Source of the DNA: Streptomyces sp. AP-93
Lineage (GTDB): Bacteria; Actinomycetota; Actinomycetes; Streptomycetales; Streptomycetaceae
Direction of reading: 5' to 3'
DNA: 64,000 nt
Assembly (NCBI RefSeq): GCF_022808175.1
Contig: NZ_JALGBX010000001.1
Coordinates: 434,001-498,000, forward strand
Positions 20,386 to 30,591 of this stretch are shown here, one piece after another. A program made the translations under genes and the position numbers. The notes under the pieces are model-generated. The model did no database searches. It saw only the letters and a program-made list of their open reading frames with translations, and was not told the origin of the DNA. Position 1 is the stretch's first letter. Each line of letters opens with the position of its first letter.

Positions 20386-20406
20386 ACCCTAGCCCAAGCG
20401 GGCTAG
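20386..20406 (-). promoter_or_regulatory. trpL-trpEG promoter overlapped by an 18-bp palindrome
   Basis: On the reverse strand TAGGGT (-10, at 20386-20391) is preceded after 18 bp by TTCACT as a weak -35. The sequence CTAGCCC-N4-GGGCTAG at 20389-20406 is a perfect inverted repeat that overlaps the -10 and the spacer. This is where a repressor would act, adding a layer to attenuation. No regulator is known to me for it. Confidence 0.5.
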
Positions 20407-20430
20407 TGTAGTGAACGGGTCAGTAACACA

Positions 20431-20720
20431 TTGAATCCTCCCCCAGCCGAAGCGGGGGGATTCCTGGCTCACGCTGCTTGATCGCTCAGCGAGCGACCGA
20501 GTCTTCCACGATCAACACCAGCCGGGTTGAAACCAGCCCGGGTGTATGAAGTTATGTAGGTGCTCGTGTCGGCTTGGTTCTCGCTCGGCACGTTGTACGC
20601 GCTTGGTTCTCGCAGCGCACGACATGCACGTTACCCAGGGGTGGTTCGCCTTTGGGGCGAAACGGCGCTTCTCGCCATGCGCACATCCGTGCGAGACATC
20701 CGTCTCACGTAGTGGTCTCC
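20431..20720 (-). mobile_element. probable IS200/IS605-type right-end remnant
   Basis: TTGAATCCTCCCCC, a short loop, then GGGGGGATTCCTGG closely resembles the right-end hairpin of IS605/IS1341 (TnpB) elements, read in reverse orientation. The following 250 bp lack any supported ORF, have lower GC than the neighbours and form several small hairpins (around 20482, 20523, 20645, 20678 and 20692). In such elements this region encodes the 3' part of tnpB and its guide RNA scaffold. No tnpA or tnpB gene is present, so this is at most a remnant. The call rests on remembered end sequences. Confidence 0.5.
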
Positions 20721-20740
20721 GACCGGGACGTGCGGTGTGA

Positions 20741-22114
<1,374 letters not shown>

Positions 22115-22150
22115 GAGTGGGCGCAGTGTGAGCACCGACGCGTGACGGCG

Positions 22151-22186
22151 GATGGGGCGCGGATCGAATGTGATCCGCGCCCCATC
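22151..22186 (+). terminator. aroH terminator
   Basis: A perfect 15-bp stem, GATGGGGCGCGGATC with its complement, has a 6-nt loop and is followed after 14 nt by CTCTTTT. It lies 36 bp after aroH. Confidence 0.9.
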
Positions 22187-22228
22187 GTCGTTCCCGGCTC
22201 TTTTAGGGAACCCTAAGTTTGGGTATGG

Positions 22229-22247
22229 TTAGGTAAGCCTCACCGAA
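22229..22247. promoter_or_regulatory. iron box (DmdR/IdeR type) before bfd
   Basis: TTAGGTAAGCCTCACCGAA matches 15 of 19 positions of the DtxR-family consensus TTAGGTTAGGCTAACCTAA. It lies 45 bp before the bfd start. A second palindrome, TTAGGGAACCCTAA, sits just upstream at 22203-22216. Iron-loaded DmdR would repress the gene when iron is plentiful. Confidence 0.75.
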
Positions 22248-22292
22248 TAGGGGATGGCTCGCCGAACCATTCCTGCCAGGGAGGTGAACCGC

Positions 22293-22562
22293 GTGTACGT
22301 CTGCTCTTGTTTCGGGATCACCGACAAGCAGGTCAAGGACCACGCGGCCGCCGGTGCCTGCACCCCCCGCCAGATCGCCTCGGCGACGAAGGCCGGCACC
22401 GACTGCGGGTCCTGCGTGCGAACCATCCAGGGCCTCCTCGGCCGCGGGGCCTGCCCGCGCCGTGAGCTGCTGGAGAAGGGCGACGCCGCCGCCGTGCTCG
22501 CGGCCGATCCGCTGGTACCGGCACTGGTACCGGCTGGTGCAGAGCTCGCCGAAGCCGCGTAG
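22293..22562 (+). CDS. bfd: bacterioferritin-associated ferredoxin
   Basis: An 89-residue (2Fe-2S) protein that reduces bacterioferritin heme to release stored iron. The cluster ligands are Cys4, Cys6, Cys38 and Cys41 in VCSCFG and DCGSCV; Cys23 is extra. The GTG at 22293 has GGGAGGTGA just upstream, and the product starts MYVCSCFGITDKQV as in relatives. Starting from 22254 would add unsupported residues. The C-terminal 30 residues are variable. It is controlled by the iron box upstream and converges on bfr, its partner. Confidence 0.9.
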   Translation: MYVCSCFGITDKQVKDHAAAGACTPRQIASATKAGTDCGSCVRTIQGLLGRGACPRRELLEKGDAAAVLAADPLVPALVPAGAELAEAA

Positions 22563-22577
22563 GGCGCCCCGCAAGGA

Positions 22578-23054
22578 CTAGCTCGGCTGCTCGATGAGCT
22601 GCGCGATGTAGAGCGCCTCGCCGATGGACTCGATGAGCTCCAGCTGGGTGTCGAGGTAGTCGATGTGGTGCTCCTCGTCCTCCAGGATCTCCTCGAAGAG
22701 CCGCGCCGAGGTGACGTCACCCTTGCCGCGCATGACCTCGATGCCGCGCTTGAGGCGGTCGATCGCCTCGACCTCGACCTGCCGGTCGGCCTGGAACATC
22801 TCCGTCAGCGTCTGGCCCACGCGGACGTGGAAGAGGCGCTGGTAGTTCGGCAGACCGTCGAGCATGAGGATGCGCTCGGTGATCTTGTCCGCGTGCTTCA
22901 TCTCATCGATGGACTCTTCGCGCGTGTACTTGGCGAGCTTGGTCCAGCCCTTGTTGTCCTGGATCCGGTAGTGGAGCCAGTACTGGTTGATGGCCGTAAG
23001 TTCGCCGGTCAGCTGCTCGTTGAGAAACTCGAGGACCTCGGGGTCGCCCTGCAT
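22578..23054 (-). CDS. bfr: bacterioferritin
   Basis: A 158-residue subunit of the 24-mer iron storage cage. Ferroxidase ligands are present at standard positions: Glu18, Glu51, His54 and the Glu/His of LEDEEHHIDYL near 127-130. Met52 supplies the heme axial ligand between subunits. ATG 23054 has GGAAGGAG 8 nt upstream; the in-frame GTG or ATG at 23072 would add residues before the conserved start MQGDPEVLEFLNEQL. It converges on bfd with a 15-bp gap. No iron box is obvious at its own promoter. Confidence 0.95.
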   Translation of the reverse strand: MQGDPEVLEFLNEQLTGELTAINQYWLHYRIQDNKGWTKLAKYTREESIDEMKHADKITERILMLDGLPNYQRLFHVRVGQTLTEMFQADRQVEVEAIDRLKRGIEVMRGKGDVTSARLFEEILEDEEHHIDYLDTQLELIESIGEALYIAQLIEQPS

Positions 23055-23227
23055 CGCAGAGGCTCCTTCCAAGCAATGTCAGCAATGTGACGGGGCAGGT
23101 GCGCGCATCCTTGCACCGCCACAGGAGGCCGTCCAGTAAGTGCCTCCTTAGTGGGAGTTACCTGGACTTGCCCGAATCCGGGCGAAGCTGGTCATGACCA
23201 CCCCGCCAAGTCTGTCACCATGGAGAC

Positions 23228-23860
23228 ATGGGTCAGCCGGAAAGCCGGGAATCTCCGGGATCAGAGCAACTGGAGCTTCCCCCGGGGCAGCGGTTGCAGC
23301 GAGGCTGGCCGGTCACCCACTACGGACCGGTACCCAAGTTCAAGCCCGAGCGCTGGGAGTTCCGCGTCTTCGGCGCGACGGCCGACGGTGAGAAGCACTG
23401 CTGGAACCACGAGGAGTTCGCGGCCCTGCCGTTCGACTCCGTCGAGGCGGACCTGCACTGCGTGACGAAGTTCAGCATGACCGGCGCCGAATGGGGCGGC
23501 GTGCTCACCCGTACGATCCTCGCCCTCGCTCCTCCGTCCCCGCAGGTCACGCACGTGATGGTGTGGGCCGAGTACGGCTTCAGCTCCAACATGCGCCTCG
23601 CGGACTTCGCCTCCGAGCGGGCCGTCTTCGCCACCCATCAGGGCGGTGAACTGCTCACCGCCGAGCACGGTTTCCCGCTCCGGCTGGTCGTGCCGCACCT
23701 CTACGCGTGGAAGGGCCCCAAGTGGGTCCGCGGCATCGAGTACATGACCGCCGACCGCCGCGGCTTCTGGGAGGAGCGCGGCTACCACAACATCGGCGAC
23801 CCCTGGCGCGAGCAGCGCTACTCGTACCAGGAGGAGCCGGGGGACGGCCCCGAGCTGTAG
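23228..23860 (+). CDS. sulfite oxidase-type molybdopterin oxidoreductase
   Basis: A 210-residue protein of the oxidoreductase molybdopterin-binding domain family (YedY/sulfite oxidase fold). The molybdenum-ligating Cys is Cys78 in DLHCVTKFSM. Other family marks are HYGPVPKF, MTGAEWGGV, TAEHGFPLRLVVPHLYAWKGPKWV and WEERGYHNIGDPW. No signal peptide is present, so unlike YedY it should be cytoplasmic. Substrate is unknown. GGAG lies 4 nt before the ATG. It is divergent from bfr across a structured gap. Confidence 0.83.
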   Translation: MGQPESRESPGSEQLELPPGQRLQRGWPVTHYGPVPKFKPERWEFRVFGATADGEKHCWNHEEFAALPFDSVEADLHCVTKFSMTGAEWGGVLTRTILALAPPSPQVTHVMVWAEYGFSSNMRLADFASERAVFATHQGGELLTAEHGFPLRLVVPHLYAWKGPKWVRGIEYMTADRRGFWEERGYHNIGDPWREQRYSYQEEPGDGPEL

Positions 23861-23900
23861 TCCCGCAGGTCAGGGGCGCGCGGTTTGGCAGGTCAGGGGA

Positions 23901-24455
23901 TCAGTGGTGGTACTGGTGGACCACCGCGTGGCCCTTGCCGCGGCCGATCAGCCACTTGTTGACCGGCGTCGTGACGATGAAGGCCACCGCGAAGGCGATC
24001 GCGAGCGCCGTCCAGAACAGCGCGTCCGACAGCATCGCGTCCATGGCTCCGGGCCAGAGCAGGAGCACCCCGTTGTCGATCACTTCCATGACGGTGATCG
24101 AAAGGGTGTCCGCCGCCAACGCCACCCGGATGGCCGTACGGAAGTCCAGGCCGGCGGAGCGGATCCCGCGCAGGGTGAGCGCGTAGCCGAAGACGAACGC
24201 CAGGGTGATCGCGAGGACCATCGTCGGGGCGTTCCCCCAGCCGAGTGCCGTGCCGATGACCATGCCGAGCACCTCTCCGATGGCGCACCCGGTGAGGCAG
24301 TGGAGCGTGGCCTGCGCGGCGGCGGCCCAGGTGACCTTCCCGCCGCCCGTGGTGTGGTGGTGGCCGTGGTGCTCGTGCCCCGCGTGGCCTTGCTGCTGCT
24401 GCTGGTGCTGCTGCCCCTGGTGGTGCTCGTGCTGCTGCTCGTGCGCGTGTTCCAT
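23901..24455 (-). CDS. DUF4396 membrane protein with His-rich N terminus
   Basis: A 184-residue protein. Residues 1-38 are mainly His, Gln and Glu (HEHHQGQQHQQQQQGH and HEHHGHHH), a likely metal-binding tail facing the cytoplasm. Four or five membrane segments follow (for example TMVLAITLAFVFGYALTL and ALFWTALAIAFAVAFIV), with HCLTGCAIGEVLGM carrying two Cys and a His in a membrane segment. AGGGGG lies 5 nt before the ATG. A CsoR-type operator upstream ties it to copper or to a related CsoR-family signal. The C-terminal HQYHH adds three His. Function: putative metal (copper) handling, inferred. Confidence 0.78.
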   Translation of the reverse strand: MEHAHEQQHEHHQGQQHQQQQQGHAGHEHHGHHHTTGGGKVTWAAAAQATLHCLTGCAIGEVLGMVIGTALGWGNAPTMVLAITLAFVFGYALTLRGIRSAGLDFRTAIRVALAADTLSITVMEVIDNGVLLLWPGAMDAMLSDALFWTALAIAFAVAFIVTTPVNKWLIGRGKGHAVVHQYHH

Positions 24456-24515
24456 GACAACCCCCTGGCGTGGCACGCCGGATAGCGGCTCTGTCGGTCG
24501 ATATGACAGAACCGT

Positions 24516-24532
24516 ATACCCCCCAGGGGTAT
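24516..24532. promoter_or_regulatory. CsoR-type operator
   Basis: ATACCCCCCAGGGGTAT is a 17-bp palindrome matching the GC-tract operator of CsoR copper-sensing repressors. It lies 60 bp upstream of the DUF4396 start and 97 bp past the end of that gene's divergent side, just before nfo's 3' end. No csoR gene is in the window, so the regulator is encoded elsewhere. Confidence 0.75.
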
Positions 24533-24543
24533 TCCTCAACAGA

Positions 24544-25419
24544 TCAGCCGAGCTCGCGCAGCTCCTTCAGCAGCGCCACGTCCGCCGCGTGCCCTTCCTT
24601 GCCGCCGGGCGTCTCGGTGATCAGGGGTACGCCCTCCATCGCCGGATGCGTGAACAGTTCCGCGAAGGCGTCCCGGCCGATGTGGCCCTGCCCGATGTTC
24701 TCGTGCCGGTCCTTGTGGGCGCCCACGCCCTCCTTGGAGTCGTTGGCGTGCACCAGCTTCAGCCGGCCCTCGCCCACCGTGTCCACCAGCAGGTCAAGCG
24801 TCTGCTTCGTCCCGCCCGGCTCCGCCAGGTCGTGCCCGGCCGCGAAGATGTGGCAGGTGTCGAGGCAGATCCCCAGCATCGGATGGCGGTCGAGGGCGTC
24901 GAAGTACGGGCCGAACTCCTCGGCGGTCGAGCACAGCGAGGAACCCTGCCCGGCCGTGGACTCCAGCAGCAGGAAGGGGTCGTCGTCATGGGTCAGCTCG
25001 TCCAGCAGCGGCAGCATGTGCTCCCTGATCTGCGCGTACGCCGCCTCGCGCGGCCGCCCGCCGGTCGCCGAGCCGGTGTGCACGACCACCCCGAGCGCGC
25101 CGATCGCCCGGGCCCGGCGCAGCGAGTGCCGCAGCGATTCCACGGACTTCAGGGCGGTCGCCTCGGTGTGCGAGCCGAAGTTGATCAGGTAGGGCGCGTG
25201 GACGTAGGCCGGGATCCCTTCCGCCGCACAGGCCTCGCGGAACAGCTCGTCCTGCGCCGGATTGCCGACCGGGGTGGCCCAGCCGCGCGGATTGGCGACG
25301 AAGACCTGGACGGCCTCGGCACCCATCTCGCGGGCGTACGCCAGCCCCACCGAGGCGAGCCCGCCCGCGACGGGCACGTGCCCGCCGACTGGATTGCGGC
25401 CCATTGAATTGTTGTTCAT
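24544..25419 (-). CDS. nfo: endonuclease IV (deoxyribonuclease IV)
   Basis: A 291-residue TIM-barrel AP endonuclease using three zinc ions. Recognisable segments are GGHVPVAGGL, QVFVANPRGW, YVHAPYLINFGS, VVVHTGSATG, LLLESTAGQG, GICLDTCHIFAAGHD, VHANDSKEGVGAHKDRHENI and GHIGRDAF, with the metal-binding His, Glu and Asp residues in place. It acts in base excision repair at abasic sites. It starts 10 bp after the PASTA kinase stop codon and is probably co-transcribed with it. ATG 25404 is an alternative start. Confidence 0.92.
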   Translation of the reverse strand: MNNNSMGRNPVGGHVPVAGGLASVGLAYAREMGAEAVQVFVANPRGWATPVGNPAQDELFREACAAEGIPAYVHAPYLINFGSHTEATALKSVESLRHSLRRARAIGALGVVVHTGSATGGRPREAAYAQIREHMLPLLDELTHDDDPFLLLESTAGQGSSLCSTAEEFGPYFDALDRHPMLGICLDTCHIFAAGHDLAEPGGTKQTLDLLVDTVGEGRLKLVHANDSKEGVGAHKDRHENIGQGHIGRDAFAELFTHPAMEGVPLITETPGGKEGHAADVALLKELRELG

Positions 25420-25428
25420 GGCGTGCTG

Positions 25429-27348
25429 TTACAGCCCCTTGGTCCTGATGGTGATCGTGCTGCCCTCGGCGGCGTTCTGGCCCGCGGGGACCGACTGGGA
25501 GTCGACGGTGTTGCTGAAGGAGAGGAAGGGCCTGTCGACCTTCACCTTGAAGCCCAGGCCCTCCAGGGTTGCGCGGGCCGCGTCGACCTCCTGGTCGGTG
25601 ACGTCCGGGACCGGGATCTGGCGGGGACCCTTGGATACGGTGAGGGTGACCGTGTCGCCCGTGGCGGCCTGGGTGCCGGCGCCGATCGACTGGTTGGCGA
25701 CCGTACCGGCGGGGGAGGGGGAGTTGACCGCCTCCGGGGCCGTCTCCACCTTCAGGCCGAGGCCCTCCAGGGTGGAACGGGCCTGGTCGAGGGAGGCGCC
25801 CGTGACGCGGGGGACCGGCACCGGGCGGCCCTTGCTGACGACCATCGCGACCACGGTGTCCAGGGCCCGCTTCTGGCCGCCCGTCGGGTCCGTGCTGATC
25901 ACGGAGCCCTGCGCGACGTCCTGGCTGAAGGCCTGCGTCACGGCGCCCGGCGTCAGGCCGGCCGAAGTCAGCTCGGCCTTCGCGGCCTCCAGGGGCTTGC
26001 CCTTGAGGTCGGGAACGATCACGACTTCGGGCCCGCGCGAGATGGTGAGCGTCACCGCGCCGTTGCCGCGGATGCGCTTGCCCCCGGCGGGGTCGGTGTT
26101 CATCACGGTCCCCTTGTCGAAGGCCGCGCTGAACTTCCGGTCGATCCGCTTCACCCCGAGCCCGGCCGCCGAGAGCTGGGACTTGGCCTCCGTCTCGGTC
26201 TTGCCGAGCAGGTTCGGGACCTTGGTGAACTGGCCGGAGCTGATGTACCAGACGCCCGTACCGAGGCCGAGGAAGAGCAGGACGCCGAGCACGGTGAGCA
26301 GCACGCCGGGACGGCGGAACCGGGCGGCGGCCGGCGCCGACGCCGGCGCCGGGGGCAGGGGCAGGGGCGGAGCCGCGAGCCGGGAGGTGTGGGACACGGG
26401 CTCGGCGTGCGAGGTCACCGGGCGGGGGATCACGCTGGTGCGGTCCTCGGCGGCGGTCCGCTCCGCGGCGCGGGCCTGCGGCGGTACGGCATCCAGCTCG
26501 GCGTCGCCGAGCTGCGCGCGGGCGTCCATGGCCAGCCCGAGGAGGGCGGCGGCGTCGTAGGGGCGCAGATCGGGGTTGCGCGCGGTGGCCTGGGCGACGA
26601 GCTCGTCCAGCGCGGCGGGCAGCCCGGGGACGGCGGCAGAAGGGGGCGGAACGTCCTCGTTGAGGTGCTGGTAGAGCACCTGGGCGGGGTTGGCGCCGGT
26701 GTGCGGCTTGGAGCCGGCGAGCATCTCGTAGAGGACGACACCGCAGGCGTAGACGTCCACGCGGGTGTCGGCGACGCCGTTCTCGATCTGCTCGGGTGCG
26801 AGGTAGGAGACGGTGCCGAGGACGGACCCGGTGGTGTTGGTCACGGAGTCCACGGACCGGACCAGCCCGAAGTCGGCCACCTTGACCCGGCCGTCGTCGC
26901 CGATCAGCACGTTCTCGGGCTTCATGTCCCGGTGTACGAAGCCGGCCCGGTGTGCGGCGCCGAGGGCGGCGAGCACCGGTTCGAGGATGTCGAGGGCCGC
27001 GCGGGGCTGGAGCGCGCCGCGCTCGCGGAGCACGTCGCGCAGCGTGCAGCCGGAGACGTACTCCATGGCGAGGTACGTGTACGGGCCGTGCGTGCCCTGG
27101 TCGAAGACGGCCACGACGTTGGGGTGGGCCAGGCGGGCCACGGACTTCGCCTCACGGATGAACCGGTCGACGAAGCCGGGGTCGGCGGCGAGGGCCGGGT
27201 GCATCACCTTCAGCGCGAGGACCCGGTCCAGGCGGGTGTCGACGGCCCGGTAGACCGTGGCCATGCCGCCGGCCGCGATGCGGGCGTCCACGCGGTAGCG
27301 GCCGTCGAGCGTCTGCCCGACGAGGGGGTCATCCAGGGTCGTGTCCAC
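25429..27348 (-). CDS. Ser/Thr protein kinase with four PASTA domains
   Basis: A 639-residue membrane kinase. The N-terminal kinase domain has the glycine loop IAAGGMATVY, catalytic Lys47, HRDMKPEN, DFGLVRS and the activation segment SYLAPEQ. A Pro/Ala-rich linker leads to one membrane segment (VLLTVLGVLLFLGLGTGVWYI). Four extracellular PASTA repeats follow, beginning at KVPNLLGK, VIVPDLKGK, VPVPRVTGAS and IPVPDVTDQ, which bind muropeptides or lipid II. It may link wall state to phosphorylation, but this is not the PknB of the division cluster by location. GTG start with TAGAAT 6 nt before it, so probably leaderless. Confidence 0.92.
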   Translation of the reverse strand: MDTTLDDPLVGQTLDGRYRVDARIAAGGMATVYRAVDTRLDRVLALKVMHPALAADPGFVDRFIREAKSVARLAHPNVVAVFDQGTHGPYTYLAMEYVSGCTLRDVLRERGALQPRAALDILEPVLAALGAAHRAGFVHRDMKPENVLIGDDGRVKVADFGLVRSVDSVTNTTGSVLGTVSYLAPEQIENGVADTRVDVYACGVVLYEMLAGSKPHTGANPAQVLYQHLNEDVPPPSAAVPGLPAALDELVAQATARNPDLRPYDAAALLGLAMDARAQLGDAELDAVPPQARAAERTAAEDRTSVIPRPVTSHAEPVSHTSRLAAPPLPLPPAPASAPAAARFRRPGVLLTVLGVLLFLGLGTGVWYISSGQFTKVPNLLGKTETEAKSQLSAAGLGVKRIDRKFSAAFDKGTVMNTDPAGGKRIRGNGAVTLTISRGPEVVIVPDLKGKPLEAAKAELTSAGLTPGAVTQAFSQDVAQGSVISTDPTGGQKRALDTVVAMVVSKGRPVPVPRVTGASLDQARSTLEGLGLKVETAPEAVNSPSPAGTVANQSIGAGTQAATGDTVTLTVSKGPRQIPVPDVTDQEVDAARATLEGLGFKVKVDRPFLSFSNTVDSQSVPAGQNAAEGSTITIRTKGL

Positions 27349-27606
27349 CCGGCGATTCTACGAGGGTCGCTCGGACTCCCGTCCCGGGTGGTGGGTGCTT
27401 GCAGCCCATCTGTGACGTGGTGCGGGGCCCTCGCCCCAGGCGCTGGACATCGCATCGCCTCAGAGGTCTGAACGCCCGGCGCGGGTGCGCTGTTCGAGCG
27501 TGGCAAACTCGTCGAGCGTTCTGAGGGCCGGCCCCGATCCCATGTGGCCTGGTGAACGCGATGCGGCACCCCGTGGCACCGAGTGACCAGAAGAAGGAGG
27601 AGCACA

Positions 27607-28062
27607 GTGAAGATCGTGGTCGACGACCTCTCGGGCCCCGAGGTCGCCAGGTTCCTGGACGAGCATGTCCGGCAGATGCGGTCCATCACGCCTCTGGAGA
27701 GCAAGCACGCCCTCGATCTCGATGCCCTCCGCAAGCCCGAGATCACGTTCTGGTCAGTGAGGGATGGCGATGCCTTGGTGGGCTGCGGTGCGATCAAGAG
27801 GCTGGACGCGGGCCACGCAGAGCTGAAGTCGATGCGCACTGCACCCATACGCAAGCGGAGCGGGATCGCCTCCCTGCTGCTGGAGCACATCATCGCCGAG
27901 ACCAAGCGCATGGGTTTCACGCGACTGAGCCTGGAGACCGGTACGGCCGAGTTCTTCCTACCAGCCAGGAAGCTGTACGAGAAGTTCGGCTTCATCCCCT
28001 GCGCGCCGTTCGCTGACTACCAGCCCGACCTGAACAGTACGTTCATGACAAGAAAGTGCTAA
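27607..28062 (+). CDS. GNAT-family N-acetyltransferase
   Basis: A 151-residue acetyltransferase. The acetyl-CoA loop is RKRSGIASLLLEH, following the strand AELKSMRTAPI, and the C-terminal KLYEKFGFIPCAPFADY is typical of the family's beta6-beta7 region. GTG 27607 has AAGGAGGAG about 4 nt upstream. Codon usage is less GC-biased than neighbours, and the gene stands alone between the PASTA kinase and the thiamine operon, so recent acquisition is possible. The substrate is unknown. Confidence 0.82.
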   Translation: MKIVVDDLSGPEVARFLDEHVRQMRSITPLESKHALDLDALRKPEITFWSVRDGDALVGCGAIKRLDAGHAELKSMRTAPIRKRSGIASLLLEHIIAETKRMGFTRLSLETGTAEFFLPARKLYEKFGFIPCAPFADYQPDLNSTFMTRKC

Positions 28063-28115
28063 AGGCCGGCCCGAATCCCTCTCTCCCCCCACCCGCGGGA
28101 ACCCGTACCGCCCCC

Positions 28116-29111
<996 letters not shown>

Positions 29112-29115
<4 letters not shown>

Positions 29116-30323
29116 GCGAACGACTCCTGTCGCGTGAGGGTGGACGTGAGGGTGGACGTGAGGGCGAAACGGCGCGGGGTGAAGGGGCGGGCGATCTCCG
29201 GCAGTTCGCCGGTGGTCAGCAGGTCCGCCATCACGTCCCCGGTCAGCGGGGTCAGCAGGACCCCGTTGCGGTAGTGCCCGGTGGCCAGGTGCAGCCCGGG
29301 GAGTTCGGTCGGGCCGAGGAGGGGGGCGTTGTCCGGCGATCCGGGCCGCAGCCCGGCCCGGGTCTCCACCAGGGGGAGTTCGGTGATCCCCGGCACCAGT
29401 TCGTGGGCGTCGCGCAGGAGTTCGTAGACGCCGCCCGCGGTGACGGTGGTGTCCCAGCCGAGTTCCTCGCTGGTGGCGCCGAGGACGAGCTCGCCGTTTT
29501 CGCGGGGTACCAGATAGACGTGGCTGCCGCGCACCACGGCCCGTACGGTCCGCGACAGGAACGGGGCGTACGACGCGGGCACCGCGAGCCGCAGCACCTG
29601 CCCCTTCACCGGCCGTACGGGAGCCACGGCCTCGGGCGGTACGCCGTCCAGCCGGCCGCTGAGCGAGCCCGCCGCCAGCACCACCTGGTCGGCGCGCAGC
29701 TCCGTACCGTCCGCGTCGTCGAGGACCGCGCCGCAGGCCCGGTCGGTGGTGGTCAGCAGCCGCGCCGCCCCGGCGCGGTGCAGGGCGACCCCGGCCCGTT
29801 CGCAGGCGGCCAGCAGGGCGGCCGCGAGGCGGCGGGGATCGACCTGGTGGTCGCCGTCCACGCGCAGGCCGCCGCGTACGCCCGGAGCCAGCATCGGCTC
29901 CAGGCGGCGGCACTCGCGGCCGGTCAGCCACTCGGACTCCAGGCCGCAGCGGCGCTGGAGGGCGTGCAGCTCGCGCAGGTGCAGCCGGTCGTCGGCGTCG
30001 AGGGCGACGGCGAGGGTGCCGCAGGCGCGGTAGCCGATGTCCACGCCGCCGCTGGCTTCGGCGAGCTCGGCGGCGAATTCGGGGTAGCGGGCGGCGGAGG
30101 CGAGGTTGAGCCCGAGCAGGGTCTCCTCGCCGTAGTGCAGCTCGGTGACGGCGGCCAGCATGCCGGCCGCGACCTGGGCGGCGCCGCCGCCGGGGGCCGG
30201 ATCGGCCAGCGCGGTGCGCAGCCCGCGCCGGGCCGCCCGCCAGGCGGTGACCAGGCCGATGATGCCGCCCCCGATGACGAGGACGTCGTAGCCGGGACTC
30301 CGGCCGTTCCTGGATGAATGCAT
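29112..30323 (-). CDS. thiO: glycine oxidase
   Basis: A 403-residue FAD enzyme oxidising glycine to the imine used by ThiG. The FAD motif is VIGGGIIGLVTAWRAARRG near residues 16-34, and GLRPGSPDNAPLLGPTE and GHYRNGVLLTPLTGD near the C terminus bind flavin. The C terminus holds the repeat TLTSTLTSTLT, encoded by a 12-bp tandem duplication. First gene of thiOSG. Its ribosome site GGGAGGGG is part of the 3' end of the TPP riboswitch, so ligand binding should block translation. Confidence 0.94.
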
Positions 30324-30331
30324 GGGCGTCC

Positions 30332-30425
30332 AGCCCCTCCCTTCGCCGGCATGACCCGGATCAGGTTCGTACGGTCGGAGGCCGGCCAGCCTCCCTCTCA
30401 GCCCGGTGCGCCCGGACTCCCGCGA
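30332..30425 (-). ncRNA. TPP riboswitch (THI element)
   Basis: Read on the reverse strand the region shows the conserved THI parts in order: GGGAGTCCGG, GGGCTGAGAGGGAGG, GACCGTACGAACCTGAT, CCGGGTCATGCCGGCG and AAGGGAGGGG. Thiamine pyrophosphate binds between the CTGAGA pyrimidine sensor and the AACCTGATC...GTCATGCC helix. The 3' end merges with the thiO ribosome binding site 10 nt before the ATG, pointing to translational control of thiOSG. Confidence 0.95.
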
Positions 30426-30591
30426 TAGGTTCGGTGCCAGAGTAACGCCGAGGCCGACGGCCGGTAAGGCTGCCTCCCCGGTGCCGGTCCTCGCGCGCTC
30501 CTCGAGAGGTCCTCGCGCGGTCCCCGTCGGCTCCCCGGTAGGTCCCCGCCCGCTGTTCCTGGCGGATCGTCAGTTGATTAGGGTGTGCCGC

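Noticed and set aside
20572..20630. Two 29-bp imperfect direct repeats (GCTTGGTTCTCGC at 20572 and 20601), CRISPR-like in spacing.
   Set aside because: Only two copies, poor identity outside the first 13 bp, no spacer and no cas gene; better explained as part of the element remnant.
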